6,458 nucleotides of DNA from Rhodoferax sp. GTDB taxonomy: Bacteria; Pseudomonadota; Gammaproteobacteria; Burkholderiales; Burkholderiaceae_C. Positions within the stretch are counted from its first letter, which is position 1. Each line of letters starts with the position of its first letter. Below, in pieces: positions 1 through 5,655 of the stretch. The stretch spans positions 1 to 6,458 of the forward strand of contig JAIFMR010000100.1 in assembly GCA_020048255.1 (NCBI GenBank). Direction: 5' to 3'. Position numbers and translations under genes: made by a program. The notes beneath the pieces are model-generated. The model did no database searches. It was not told the origin of the DNA and saw only the letters and a program-made list of their open reading frames with translations.

Positions 1-1080
1 AGCACCTACACCTATGTGCTGTTTGACCCGCTGACGCGTGACGCGATCATCATTGACCCGGTGGACACGCAAATCCAGCGCGATCTGGAAGCCTTGCGCA
101 GTCGCCAGCTCAAACTGGTCTGGGCGCTTGAAACCCACGCGCATGCCGACCACATCACCAGTGCCGGGCAACTGGCCGAGTTGGCCGGCGCTAAAACCGC
201 TGCGCCAGCTGCCTGTGGCATCACCACGGCAGCGGTGCAACTGAACGATGGCGACACCCTTGCGTTTGGTAACGAGCAGATTCGGGCGCTGCACACGCCG
301 GGCCACACGGCGGGCAGCATGTGTTTTGTCTGGCGCGACCAGGTGTTTACTGGCGACACCTTGCTGATCAATGGCTGTGGACGCACTGATTTTCAATCGG
401 GCAGTTCTGAGGCCATGTTTCACAGCCTGACCCAGGTGTTGTTCAAGCTGCCTGATGCTACCGTGGTCTGGCCTGGGCACGACTACCAGGGGCGCACGCA
501 CTCGACCATCGGCCACGAGAAGGCCAGCAATGCACGCGTGGCCGGCAAGACGCGGGATGAATTCGTGGCCATCATGGCCGCATTGCATTTGCCGCCGCCC
601 AAACGCCTGCACGAGGCGGTGCCTGCCAACCTGCACAGCGGGATGCGCCACGACGCCCACACCGGCAGCAGCCTGCACGTGCAGCCGGCCCAGGGCTACG
701 CGGGCGATGTCAGTGGTGTGCTGGCCTGGGAATGGGTGCAGAGTGGCGAGGCGGTGCTGGTGGATGTGCGCTCGGATGCCGAGCGTGCCTGGGTAGGCTT
801 TGTGCCTGACGCGCCCGCCGTGGCCTGGAAACAATGGCCCGGCATGGTGAACAACCCGAACTTTGACGCCGAGCTGTTGGCCGCCGTGCCCGCCGGAAAA
901 AAGGTGACGCTGCTGTGCCGCAGCGGTGTGCGCTCCATTGCCGCGGCCAAGCGGGCCACCGAGCTGGGTTTGCAGGCCTACAACATTCTGGAAGGCTTTG
1001 AGGGTGACCCGGATGGCCATGCCCAGCGTGGCCACCAGGGTGGCTGGCGTTTTCACGGCCTGCCATGGCGACAAAGCTGA
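1..1080 (+). CDS. Persulfide dioxygenase-rhodanese fusion (MBL fold), 5' partial
   Basis: This ETHE1-like metallo-beta-lactamase-fold protein is fused to a C-terminal rhodanese domain. By family knowledge the first domain is a mononuclear Fe(II) dioxygenase that oxidises glutathione persulfide to sulfite, and the rhodanese domain transfers sulfane sulfur between thiols; both act in cytoplasmic sulfide detoxification. The frame is open from base 1 (reading STYTYVLFDP), so the real start lies outside the window, probably about ten codons upstream; the GTG at 16 is a Val codon inside the conserved N-terminal strand, not a start. Counting from that GTG as residue 1, the metal motif HAHADH is at 41-46, TPGHT at 95-99, TGDTL at 112-116, the ETHE1-type signature CGRTDFQ at 121-127, and PGHDY at 153-157. 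The rhodanese domain covers about 228-350, with the active-site loop CRSGVRS at 301-307 (Cys301). All expected ligands are present, so both halves look active. Stop TGA ends at 1080; coaX follows 42 bases later on the same strand. Confidence 0.93.
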   Translation, partial: STYTYVLFDPLTRDAIIIDPVDTQIQRDLEALRSRQLKLVWALETHAHADHITSAGQLAELAGAKTAAPAACGITTAAVQLNDGDTLAFGNEQIRALHTPGHTAGSMCFVWRDQVFTGDTLLINGCGRTDFQSGSSEAMFHSLTQVLFKLPDATVVWPGHDYQGRTHSTIGHEKASNARVAGKTRDEFVAIMAALHLPPPKRLHEAVPANLHSGMRHDAHTGSSLHVQPAQGYAGDVSGVLAWEWVQSGEAVLVDVRSDAERAWVGFVPDAPAVAWKQWPGMVNNPNFDAELLAAVPAGKKVTLLCRSGVRSIAAAKRATELGLQAYNILEGFEGDPDGHAQRGHQGGWRFHGLPWRQS

Positions 1081-1122
1081 AGCGCGCCGGATGGTCGGTG
1101 CGAATGTGCCGATAATGCCGCC

Positions 1123-1887
1123 ATGACTTTTTTGGCCGTAGATATTGGCAACACCCGCCTGAAGTGGGCGCTGCACACTGCCCCCCGTCGCGACGCACCG
1201 GTGCTGGCGCAAGGCGTTGAGTTTCTGGAAAACATCGACAAACTCGCCGAGGGCGACTGGGCCCGACTGGCTTCACCCAAGCAGATGCTGGGTTGCGTGG
1301 TGGCGGGTGACGCCGTCAAGCGCCGGGTTGAAGAACAAATGGAGCCGTGGGACGTGTCCGCGCAGTGGGTGGTGGCCAGCTCGGCGGAAGCCGGGCTAAC
1401 CAATGGCTACGATTACCCAGCCCGCTTGGGTGCCGACCGCTGGGTCGCCATGATTGGTGCATGGCACCGTGGCTTGTCGCAAGGCCCGGCGCGCCCGATG
1501 GTGGTGGTGATGGTCGGCACGGCTGTGACGGTGGACGCCATTGACGCCAGTGGGCGTTTTTTGGGTGGTCTGATTTTGCCGGGCCACGGCATCATGTTGC
1601 GCGCCCTGGAGTCCGGCACCGCCGGCTTGCATGTGCCTACGGGCAATGTGTGCGAGTTTCCGACCAACACCAGCGACGCCCTGACCAGCGGGGGCACCTA
1701 CGCCATTGCTGGTGCCGTGGAGCGCATGGTGGCGCATGTGCGCCAGCGCTGTGGCGCTGAGCCGCGCTGCATGATGACGGGTGGCGCGGGCTGGAAGATG
1801 GCCCCCAGCATGTCTTTGTCTTTTGAGCTGGTGGACAACTTGCTGTTTGATGGGCTGCTGGAGATGGCCGCCCGCCGGTTTGCATAA
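1123..1887 (+). CDS. coaX: Type III pantothenate kinase
   Basis: CoaX phosphorylates pantothenate to 4'-phosphopantothenate, the first step of coenzyme A synthesis, in the cytoplasm. The 254-residue length is normal for the family. The N-terminal ASKHA phosphate-binding motif DIGNTRLKWAL is at residues 7-17. YPARLGADRW at 98-107 holds the conserved Asp105 taken as catalytic base in this family. GTAVTVD at 132-138 and GGLILPG at 148-154 form the second nucleotide-binding half, and the conserved TSDAL..GG segment is at 183-190. The ATG at 1123 was chosen because it lies directly before the conserved FLAVDIGNT strand; no clear Shine-Dalgarno sequence precedes it. In many betaproteobacteria coaX follows birA; here the gene before it is the persulfide dioxygenase fusion. 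It ends only 42 bases from the stop of the convergent amidohydrolase gene. Confidence 0.96.
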   Translation: MTFLAVDIGNTRLKWALHTAPRRDAPVLAQGVEFLENIDKLAEGDWARLASPKQMLGCVVAGDAVKRRVEEQMEPWDVSAQWVVASSAEAGLTNGYDYPARLGADRWVAMIGAWHRGLSQGPARPMVVVMVGTAVTVDAIDASGRFLGGLILPGHGIMLRALESGTAGLHVPTGNVCEFPTNTSDALTSGGTYAIAGAVERMVAHVRQRCGAEPRCMMTGGAGWKMAPSMSLSFELVDNLLFDGLLEMAARRFA

Positions 1888-1940
1888 GAAATAGGGCTCT
1901 AGCCCTTGTGTAATATGCGCAAGAAGCTATTATTTTTGAT
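1888..1940. repeat. Comamonadaceae-type intergenic repeat with hairpin between convergent genes
   Basis: This AT-richer stretch begins at the base after the coaX stop and runs into the end of the minus-strand amidohydrolase gene. It contains a perfect inverted repeat, AGGGC at 1893-1897 and GCCCT at 1902-1906 around a TCTA loop, and an outer pair AATAG (1890-1894) and CTATT (1927-1931). The minus-strand reading, with ATAGCTTCTTGCGC followed by AAGGGCTAGAGCCCTATTT, resembles a short intergenic repeat I recall as dispersed in many Comamonadaceae genomes; no database search was done and only one copy is in this window. The hairpin may act as a weak bidirectional terminator, but neither side has a strong run of T directly after the stem. 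The last codons and the TAA stop of the amidohydrolase lie inside the repeat. Confidence 0.6.
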
Positions 1941-3123
1941 GAGATAACCACCGTTCTGCCAAGCGCACCCAATAGGTGGCACCGAGCGGCAGCAGGGCGT
2001 CATTGAAGTCGTAACTCGGGTTGTGCAACATGCAGGGCCCCGCCCCATGACCCAGGCTGCGGTGCGCGCCGTCACCATTGGCAATGAAGGCATAACAACC
2101 GGGTTTGGCCTGCAACATGTACGAAAAATCCTCGGCACCCATGGTGGGCTCTTGAGCCTGTACCTGGTCGGCCCCGACAATGCTGGCCATCACCTGGCGG
2201 CAAAACTCGGCCTCTGGCGCGCTATTGATGGTAGGCGGATAGTTGCGCCGGAACTCAAAGTCAGCCTGCAGGCCAAAGGCGGCACAAAGTTGTTCGGTCA
2301 TACTTTGCATGCGCGCCTCAATCAAGTCCAGCACCTCCAATGAAAAAGTGCGCACCGTGCCCTGCAGTTCGCAGGTATTGGGAATGACGTTGGTGGCCTC
2401 ACCGGCGTGGATCATGGTGACCGAGATCACACCCGCATCGATCGGCTTGAGGCTGCGGCTGATGATGGTTTGAAACCCCTGCACCAATTGACACGCCACC
2501 GGGACCGGGTCAATGGCGTTGTGCGGCATGGCGGCATGGCCACCTTTGCCGTGCAGGGTGATCTTGAATTCATTGCTGGAGGCCATGACCGGGCCGGCAC
2601 TGGCGGCAAAACAGCCCACTGCGGAACCTGGCCAGTTGTGCAGACCAAACACGGCCTCCATGGGAAACTGCTCAAACAAGCCGTCACGAATCATCTCGCG
2701 CGCGCCACCACCACCCTCTTCCGCTGGCTGAAAAATCAGGTAGACCGTGCCGTCAAAGTCGCGATGGGTGCTGAGGTAATGAGCCGCACCGAGCAACATG
2801 GCGGTGTGGCCATCGTGACCGCAGGCGTGCATCTTGCCGGGCTGGTGGCTGGCATGGGCAAAGGTGTTGACTTCTTGCATGGGCAAGGCGTCCATGTCGG
2901 CGCGCAAACCGATGGCGCGGCTGGAGCTGCCGCTTTTGACAATGCCCACCACGCCTGTGGTGCCCATGCCGCGGTGGATGGGGATACCCCACTCGGTGAG
3001 CTTTTGCGCCACCACATCAGCAGTGCGGACCTCTTTGAAACACAGCTCAGGGTGGGCGTGAATGTCGCGCCGCAGGGTGGTCATTTCAGGCGCGTGGGTG
3101 ACGATGGCATCGATCAGTTTCAT
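1930..3123 (-). CDS. M20D-family amidohydrolase (hippurate / N-acyl amino acid hydrolase-like)
   Basis: This 397-residue dinuclear metallo-amidohydrolase belongs to the M20 peptidase family, branch D, which includes hippurate hydrolase, IAA-amino acid hydrolases and N-acyl-amino acid deacylases. These cleave the amide bond of N-acylated amino acids; the exact substrate cannot be read from the sequence. Visible motifs are RRDIHAHPEL (18-27), GLRADMDALP (72-81), MHACGHDGHTA (98-108) with probable metal ligands Cys101 and His103, QPAEEGGGG (132-140) with catalytic Glu135 and ligand Glu136, GLHNWP (160-165) with His162, the dimerisation-lid motif GKGGHAAMPH (192-201), MGAEDF (328-333), and LHNPSYDFND (366-375) with His367. 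No signal peptide is seen, so it is cytoplasmic. The ATG at 3123 gives the usual family N-terminus; the frame stays open 76 codons further upstream, but that extension is low-complexity and crosses the promoter side of the divergent gene. The last codons and stop come from the intergenic repeat. Confidence 0.93.
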   Translation of the reverse strand: MKLIDAIVTHAPEMTTLRRDIHAHPELCFKEVRTADVVAQKLTEWGIPIHRGMGTTGVVGIVKSGSSSRAIGLRADMDALPMQEVNTFAHASHQPGKMHACGHDGHTAMLLGAAHYLSTHRDFDGTVYLIFQPAEEGGGGAREMIRDGLFEQFPMEAVFGLHNWPGSAVGCFAASAGPVMASSNEFKITLHGKGGHAAMPHNAIDPVPVACQLVQGFQTIISRSLKPIDAGVISVTMIHAGEATNVIPNTCELQGTVRTFSLEVLDLIEARMQSMTEQLCAAFGLQADFEFRRNYPPTINSAPEAEFCRQVMASIVGADQVQAQEPTMGAEDFSYMLQAKPGCYAFIANGDGAHRSLGHGAGPCMLHNPSYDFNDALLPLGATYWVRLAERWLSHQK

Positions 3124-3249
3124 GGGTTCGTCGGGCAAATGTGCACTCTGTCGCGCCTTACTGCAGTTCGTCGCAAAGGGGATGCCAAGCCGCTGCCGCG
3201 TGCCTACAGTCCGCCCCATCACTTCACTTTGCAGACAACGGAGCTCACC
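3124..3249. promoter_or_regulatory. Divergent intergenic region, likely two promoters
   Basis: This 126-base gap separates the starts of the minus-strand amidohydrolase and the plus-strand small exported protein, so promoters for both directions should lie here. I cannot point to convincing -35/-10 boxes. It holds an 8-base direct repeat GTTCGTCG at 3126-3133 and 3166-3173, exactly 40 bases apart and each followed within two bases by CAAA, and the palindrome ACTGCAGT at 3160-3167. These could be binding sites, but chance is not excluded. Confidence 0.35.
3240..3243 (+). promoter_or_regulatory. Ribosome binding site of the small exported protein
   Basis: GGAG is followed by a six-base spacer (CTCACC) and the ATG at 3250. 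It is the clearest Shine-Dalgarno sequence in the window and fixes the start of the small gene, ruling against much longer in-frame starts that would run antisense through the amidohydrolase gene. Confidence 0.7.
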
Positions 3250-3543
3250 ATGACAACACTGACTACCCGCACTATCAGCACCGCCGCACTGGCATTGAGC
3301 CTGGCCGTCAACCTGGCCCTGTTTGGCGCCATGGACACGGGTTTTGCACAAGCCCCAACCCAGTCACATGAGCCAGCAATTGCCACCACCCTCACCGTGG
3401 TGCAGTTGCCCCCTGTCACGGTGCATGGTAAAAGACTGCCCACGGATAACAGTACGGCCACCAACGCCACCATCAACGACATGACAATCACGGCCGACAG
3501 CGCGCCCACTGCACTGCCAACACGCCTTAACGCCCAACTTTGA
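3250..3543 (+). CDS. Small exported protein of unknown function, upstream of sensor kinase
   Basis: I do not recognise a domain in this 97-residue protein. The N-terminus looks like a Sec signal peptide: a short Thr-rich n-region with Arg7, a hydrophobic core at about 11-27, and a possible signal peptidase I site after AQA (33-35), leaving a mature part of about 62 residues. The mature part is rich in Thr, Ala, Asn and Pro, has no Cys, and carries VVQLPPVTVHGKR at 50-62. That segment resembles the LP.VTV.G.R stretch near the N-terminus of many TonB-dependent receptors, although no receptor follows. The ATG at 3250 has a good GGAG ribosome binding site. The stop lies three bases before the sensor kinase start, so the two are almost certainly co-transcribed and may be translationally coupled. 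A role as a periplasmic accessory or ligand of the kinase is inference from position only. Confidence 0.75.
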   Translation: MTTLTTRTISTAALALSLAVNLALFGAMDTGFAQAPTQSHEPAIATTLTVVQLPPVTVHGKRLPTDNSTATNATINDMTITADSAPTALPTRLNAQL

Positions 3544-3546
3544 ACC

Positions 3547-4773
3547 ATGAACCTGAATCAACCTGAAGCGCCACCGCCCGACCGCATGGCCTGGCTCAAA
3601 CGCATCAACACCACTCTGAGCACCTGGGCGGCCTCCCTGAGCTGGTGGCGCATGATCTTGCTGGGCTTGATTGTGCTGATTGCCGGCTCTTGGATCTCAG
3701 AACGGATGCAGTTGTCGCACCGCACGGCGCACAGGGTGGTGAAGAACACTGTTGAAAAGAATCCAGAGACCCCCGCCGAACCCAGTGCCAGCGCCAGCAA
3801 ACCCTGCAAGGCCAAAAGGATCATGATTGGCGGCAACCAGGCCATTGTGATCACCGAGTCGGGCTGCCCGGCAGTCACACCCGCATCAGGCGTGGAAGAA
3901 CCCGCCATCAAGATCGAGATTCCGTCCTCTTCGGACCCAGAGGTCGATACCGGTGACACAATCGACGAAGAGACCACGCTGACTACCGAATCCACCTTGG
4001 GCGGCTGGATTGGTGACGTGATGTCGGCCCTGCTGATTGCGTTTTTTGCTTACTTGGCAGCGGCCAAGATCATTGTGCGCAAGGCAGCCGAGTCAGACGC
4101 CAAATTACAGGTGGCCAACGACAGTGCCGAACGCGAAGCCATGCAGCGCCAGTTGGTGCAAGCCCGGCTCAAGCTGTTGCAGGCCCAGGTGGAGCCGCAT
4201 TTCTTGTTCAACACACTGGCGGCAGTGGACTACCTGATTGAAACCGACCCCAAGCGCGCCTCAGAAATGCAAAAGCTGCTGATCAGCTATTTGCGCGCTG
4301 CGCTGCCGCAGATGCGCCAGGAGTCGTCCACACTGGGCCGCGAGTTGGCGTTGATCAGACCGTATCTGGAACTCTTGAAATTTCGCATTGAAGACCGGTT
4401 GAGCTATGCCATTGAGGTGCCGACCGGACTGGAGTCGACGGTGTTTCCGCCCATGGTGCTGCAGACGCTGGTTGAAAACGCCATCAAACACGGCATTGAG
4501 CCCAAGCCCGAGGGCGGACGCGTGACCGTGTCAGCGCAAGTGGCGGACGGCAAATTGTGTGTAGAGGTGGTTGACACCGGCATCGGACTGAATCAAGGTC
4601 ACATTTATGCGGCCAGCACGCAGGGCACAGGCCTGGGGCTGGACAACATTCGCAACCGGCTGGCACTGCTTTACCCGGGCGCCAGCAGCCTGGAACTGCG
4701 CGCTGGCGACGCCGGTGGCACGGTGGTGCGTCTGAGCATCCCCTACCAGGTTGACAACAACCGCGCATCATGA
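3547..4773 (+). CDS. LytS/YehU-type sensor histidine kinase
   Basis: This 408-residue inner-membrane kinase should autophosphorylate on His and pass phosphate to a LytTR-type regulator. TM1 is at about 34-50 and TM2 at about 155-177, enclosing a periplasmic loop of roughly 100 residues rich in Pro, Ser, Thr and acidic residues with two cysteines, Cys87 and Cys107. It therefore lacks the multi-helix 5TM-LYT sensor of classic LytS. A short coiled-coil-like linker (about 180-212) leads to the His_kinase domain, with phosphoacceptor His218 in QVEPHFLFNTL (214-224). The ATPase domain has the N-box LVENAIKHG (308-316, Asn311), G1 box DTGIGL (343-348) and G2 box GTGLGLDN (360-367), so the catalytic parts look intact. 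It starts three bases after the small exported protein with no clear Shine-Dalgarno sequence, suggesting translational coupling, and its stop overlaps the regulator's start as ATGA. The signal sensed is unknown. Confidence 0.94.
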   Translation: MNLNQPEAPPPDRMAWLKRINTTLSTWAASLSWWRMILLGLIVLIAGSWISERMQLSHRTAHRVVKNTVEKNPETPAEPSASASKPCKAKRIMIGGNQAIVITESGCPAVTPASGVEEPAIKIEIPSSSDPEVDTGDTIDEETTLTTESTLGGWIGDVMSALLIAFFAYLAAAKIIVRKAAESDAKLQVANDSAEREAMQRQLVQARLKLLQAQVEPHFLFNTLAAVDYLIETDPKRASEMQKLLISYLRAALPQMRQESSTLGRELALIRPYLELLKFRIEDRLSYAIEVPTGLESTVFPPMVLQTLVENAIKHGIEPKPEGGRVTVSAQVADGKLCVEVVDTGIGLNQGHIYAASTQGTGLGLDNIRNRLALLYPGASSLELRAGDAGGTVVRLSIPYQVDNNRAS

Positions 4774-5515
4774 CTCCAGCCGACAACACCCCGGTGGTGC
4801 GTGCCCTGATTGCCGATGACGAACGCCTGCTGCGCGACGCGACGGCCTGGAAGCGGTACGCCTGGTGGATGAGTTGCGGCCGCAGGTGGTGTTTCTGGAT
4901 ATTCGCATGCCGGGCTTGACCGGCATTGAAGCGGCCCGGGAAATCGCCGACCTGGACCACTGGCACGGTGAGATCGTTTTTGTGACCGCCTATGACGAGT
5001 ACGCGGTGACGGCGTTTGAAGAGGGCGCGGTGGATTACCTGCTCAAACCCGTGGAGCGGGCCCGGCTCGAAGTCACCGTAGCCCGCTTGCGAGCGCGTCT
5101 GAAACAGACCACGGCGCTGCCGGAGCGCCAGGACGCACTGCTGCAGACGCTGGCGCAATTGCAGGCCCACATGGGCGGGCGGGACACCCCGCGCCTGCGT
5201 TGGTTGCAATGCGGCATGGGCAACACCAGCCAGTTGGTGAATGTGGAAGATGTGCTGTTTTTTCGGTCGGACGAAAAGTACACCCGCGTTCAACTGCCCG
5301 ACCGGGAAGCGTTCATTCGCACGCCGATTCGCGAGCTGATCACGCAACTGGACCCGCAGCAGTTCTGGCAAATTCACCGCTCAACCATCGTCAACCTGAG
5401 CGCGGTGGCCGCCGTGCAACGTGACGACACCGGGCGCCAGCGTGTCAGCCTCAAACGCCACCCCGAAGTGCTGGAGGTGAGCCGCAGCTTTAGCCACGTG
5501 TTTCGCCCAGCCTGA
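4770..5515 (+). pseudogene. LytTR-family response regulator, broken by frameshifting deletion in receiver domain
   Basis: The original gene starts at the ATG overlapping the kinase stop (ATGA, 4770-4773) and reads a normal receiver start, including RALIADDERLLRD with acidic-pocket residues Asp16 and Asp17. After about 4840 that frame becomes nonsense and stops at 4917-4919. The receiver continues in another frame: RDGLEAVRLVDELRPQ is readable from 4838 onward and leads to the phosphorylation-site strand. The stretch expected between LLRD and DGLEAV in this family (roughly 20 residues, alpha-1 and beta-2) is missing, so this looks like a deletion of about 60 bases of length 1 modulo 3, not a simple one-base error. 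A tandem GCGAC GCGAC sits at the junction (4834-4843). As written the gene cannot make an intact regulator. It could be a true inactivation or an assembly error; I cannot separate these. Confidence 0.75.
4865..5515 (+). CDS. 3' part of the LytTR response regulator (receiver remainder plus DNA-binding domain)
   Basis: This is the intact distal frame of the broken regulator described at 4770-5515. If read from the GTG at 4865 it gives 216 residues, but that codon is a Val inside the ancestral receiver domain and has no ribosome binding site that I trust. Visible are the phosphoacceptor Asp12 in VVFLDIRMPG (8-17), Thr41 in FVTAYDEYAV, and Lys61 in LLKPV, which are the usual receiver residues. 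A linker (about 72-108) follows, then a LytTR domain at about 110-215 with the family segment FWQIHRSTIVNLSAV at 167-181. LytTR domains bind direct-repeat DNA sites. Without beta-1, alpha-1 and the acidic pocket the receiver half would not fold or be phosphorylated normally. A freestanding, phosphorylation-independent DNA-binding fragment is conceivable but unsupported. Confidence 0.6.
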   Translation: MDELRPQVVFLDIRMPGLTGIEAAREIADLDHWHGEIVFVTAYDEYAVTAFEEGAVDYLLKPVERARLEVTVARLRARLKQTTALPERQDALLQTLAQLQAHMGGRDTPRLRWLQCGMGNTSQLVNVEDVLFFRSDEKYTRVQLPDREAFIRTPIRELITQLDPQQFWQIHRSTIVNLSAVAAVQRDDTGRQRVSLKRHPEVLEVSRSFSHVFRPA

Positions 5516-5532
5516 ACACAAGTGCTTGTTCA
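5513..5532. promoter_or_regulatory. Interrupted palindrome TGAACA-N8-TGTTCA
   Basis: Two perfect 6-base arms flank an 8-base spacer, beginning at the regulator stop codon itself. Half-site centres are 14 bases apart. It may be an operator for a dimeric regulator of the downstream oxidoreductase gene, or a weak 6-bp hairpin at the end of the signalling operon. No T-run follows, so a canonical intrinsic terminator is unlikely. Confidence 0.25.
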
Positions 5533-5548
5533 CCAAAAACATGCACAG

Positions 5549-5563
5549 ACCCTAATCCAGGGT
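5549..5563. promoter_or_regulatory. Interrupted palindrome ACCCT-N5-AGGGT
   Basis: This perfect 5-base inverted repeat with a 5-base spacer (AATCC) lies 92 bases before the oxidoreductase start codon. It could be an operator or a small leader hairpin. I do not recognise it as a site for a named regulator, and arms this short can occur by chance. Confidence 0.22.
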
Positions 5564-5655
5564 GATACACGCCCGCAGCCATCGTGGGTGAAAATACTGA
5601 TTGGCAGCAAGTCAACCCGCGGACGCAACCCGCCAACCCAACCGGCAACTTGACC

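Noticed and set aside
710..1276. Minus-strand open frame of 188 codons across the rhodanese domain and coaX start
   Set aside because: It overlaps two confidently identified plus-strand genes, and its translation is Arg/Pro/His-rich without any domain signature.
1893..1906. Strong intrinsic terminator at the hairpin after coaX
   Set aside because: The 5-bp stem is perfect but neither orientation has a solid T-run directly after it, so I kept it as part of the repeat and did not list a terminator.
2407..3249. Long plus-strand open frame running antisense through the amidohydrolase and joining in frame with the small exported protein
   Set aside because: The minus-strand gene has every M20 motif in order, while the plus-strand translation has no recognisable domain. 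The small gene has its own GGAG site and signal peptide at 3250. The open frame is a by-product of GC-rich codon use; annotating it would create a false 378-residue chimera.
3124..3351. 76-codon N-terminal extension of the amidohydrolase
   Set aside because: The extension overlaps the divergent small gene and its ribosome binding site and has no family similarity. The start at 3123 gives the usual M20 N-terminus.
4484..5377. Minus-strand open frame of 297 codons opposite the kinase and regulator
   Set aside because: It is antisense to well-supported kinase and LytTR coding sequence, has a low-complexity Arg/Gln/Pro-rich translation and no motif.
4865..5515. Genuine short response regulator starting at the GTG
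   Set aside because: Receiver sequence (DGLEAVRL) continues upstream of this GTG in the same frame, and the missing receiver start is found in another frame just before it, so the short form is more likely the remnant of a broken gene.
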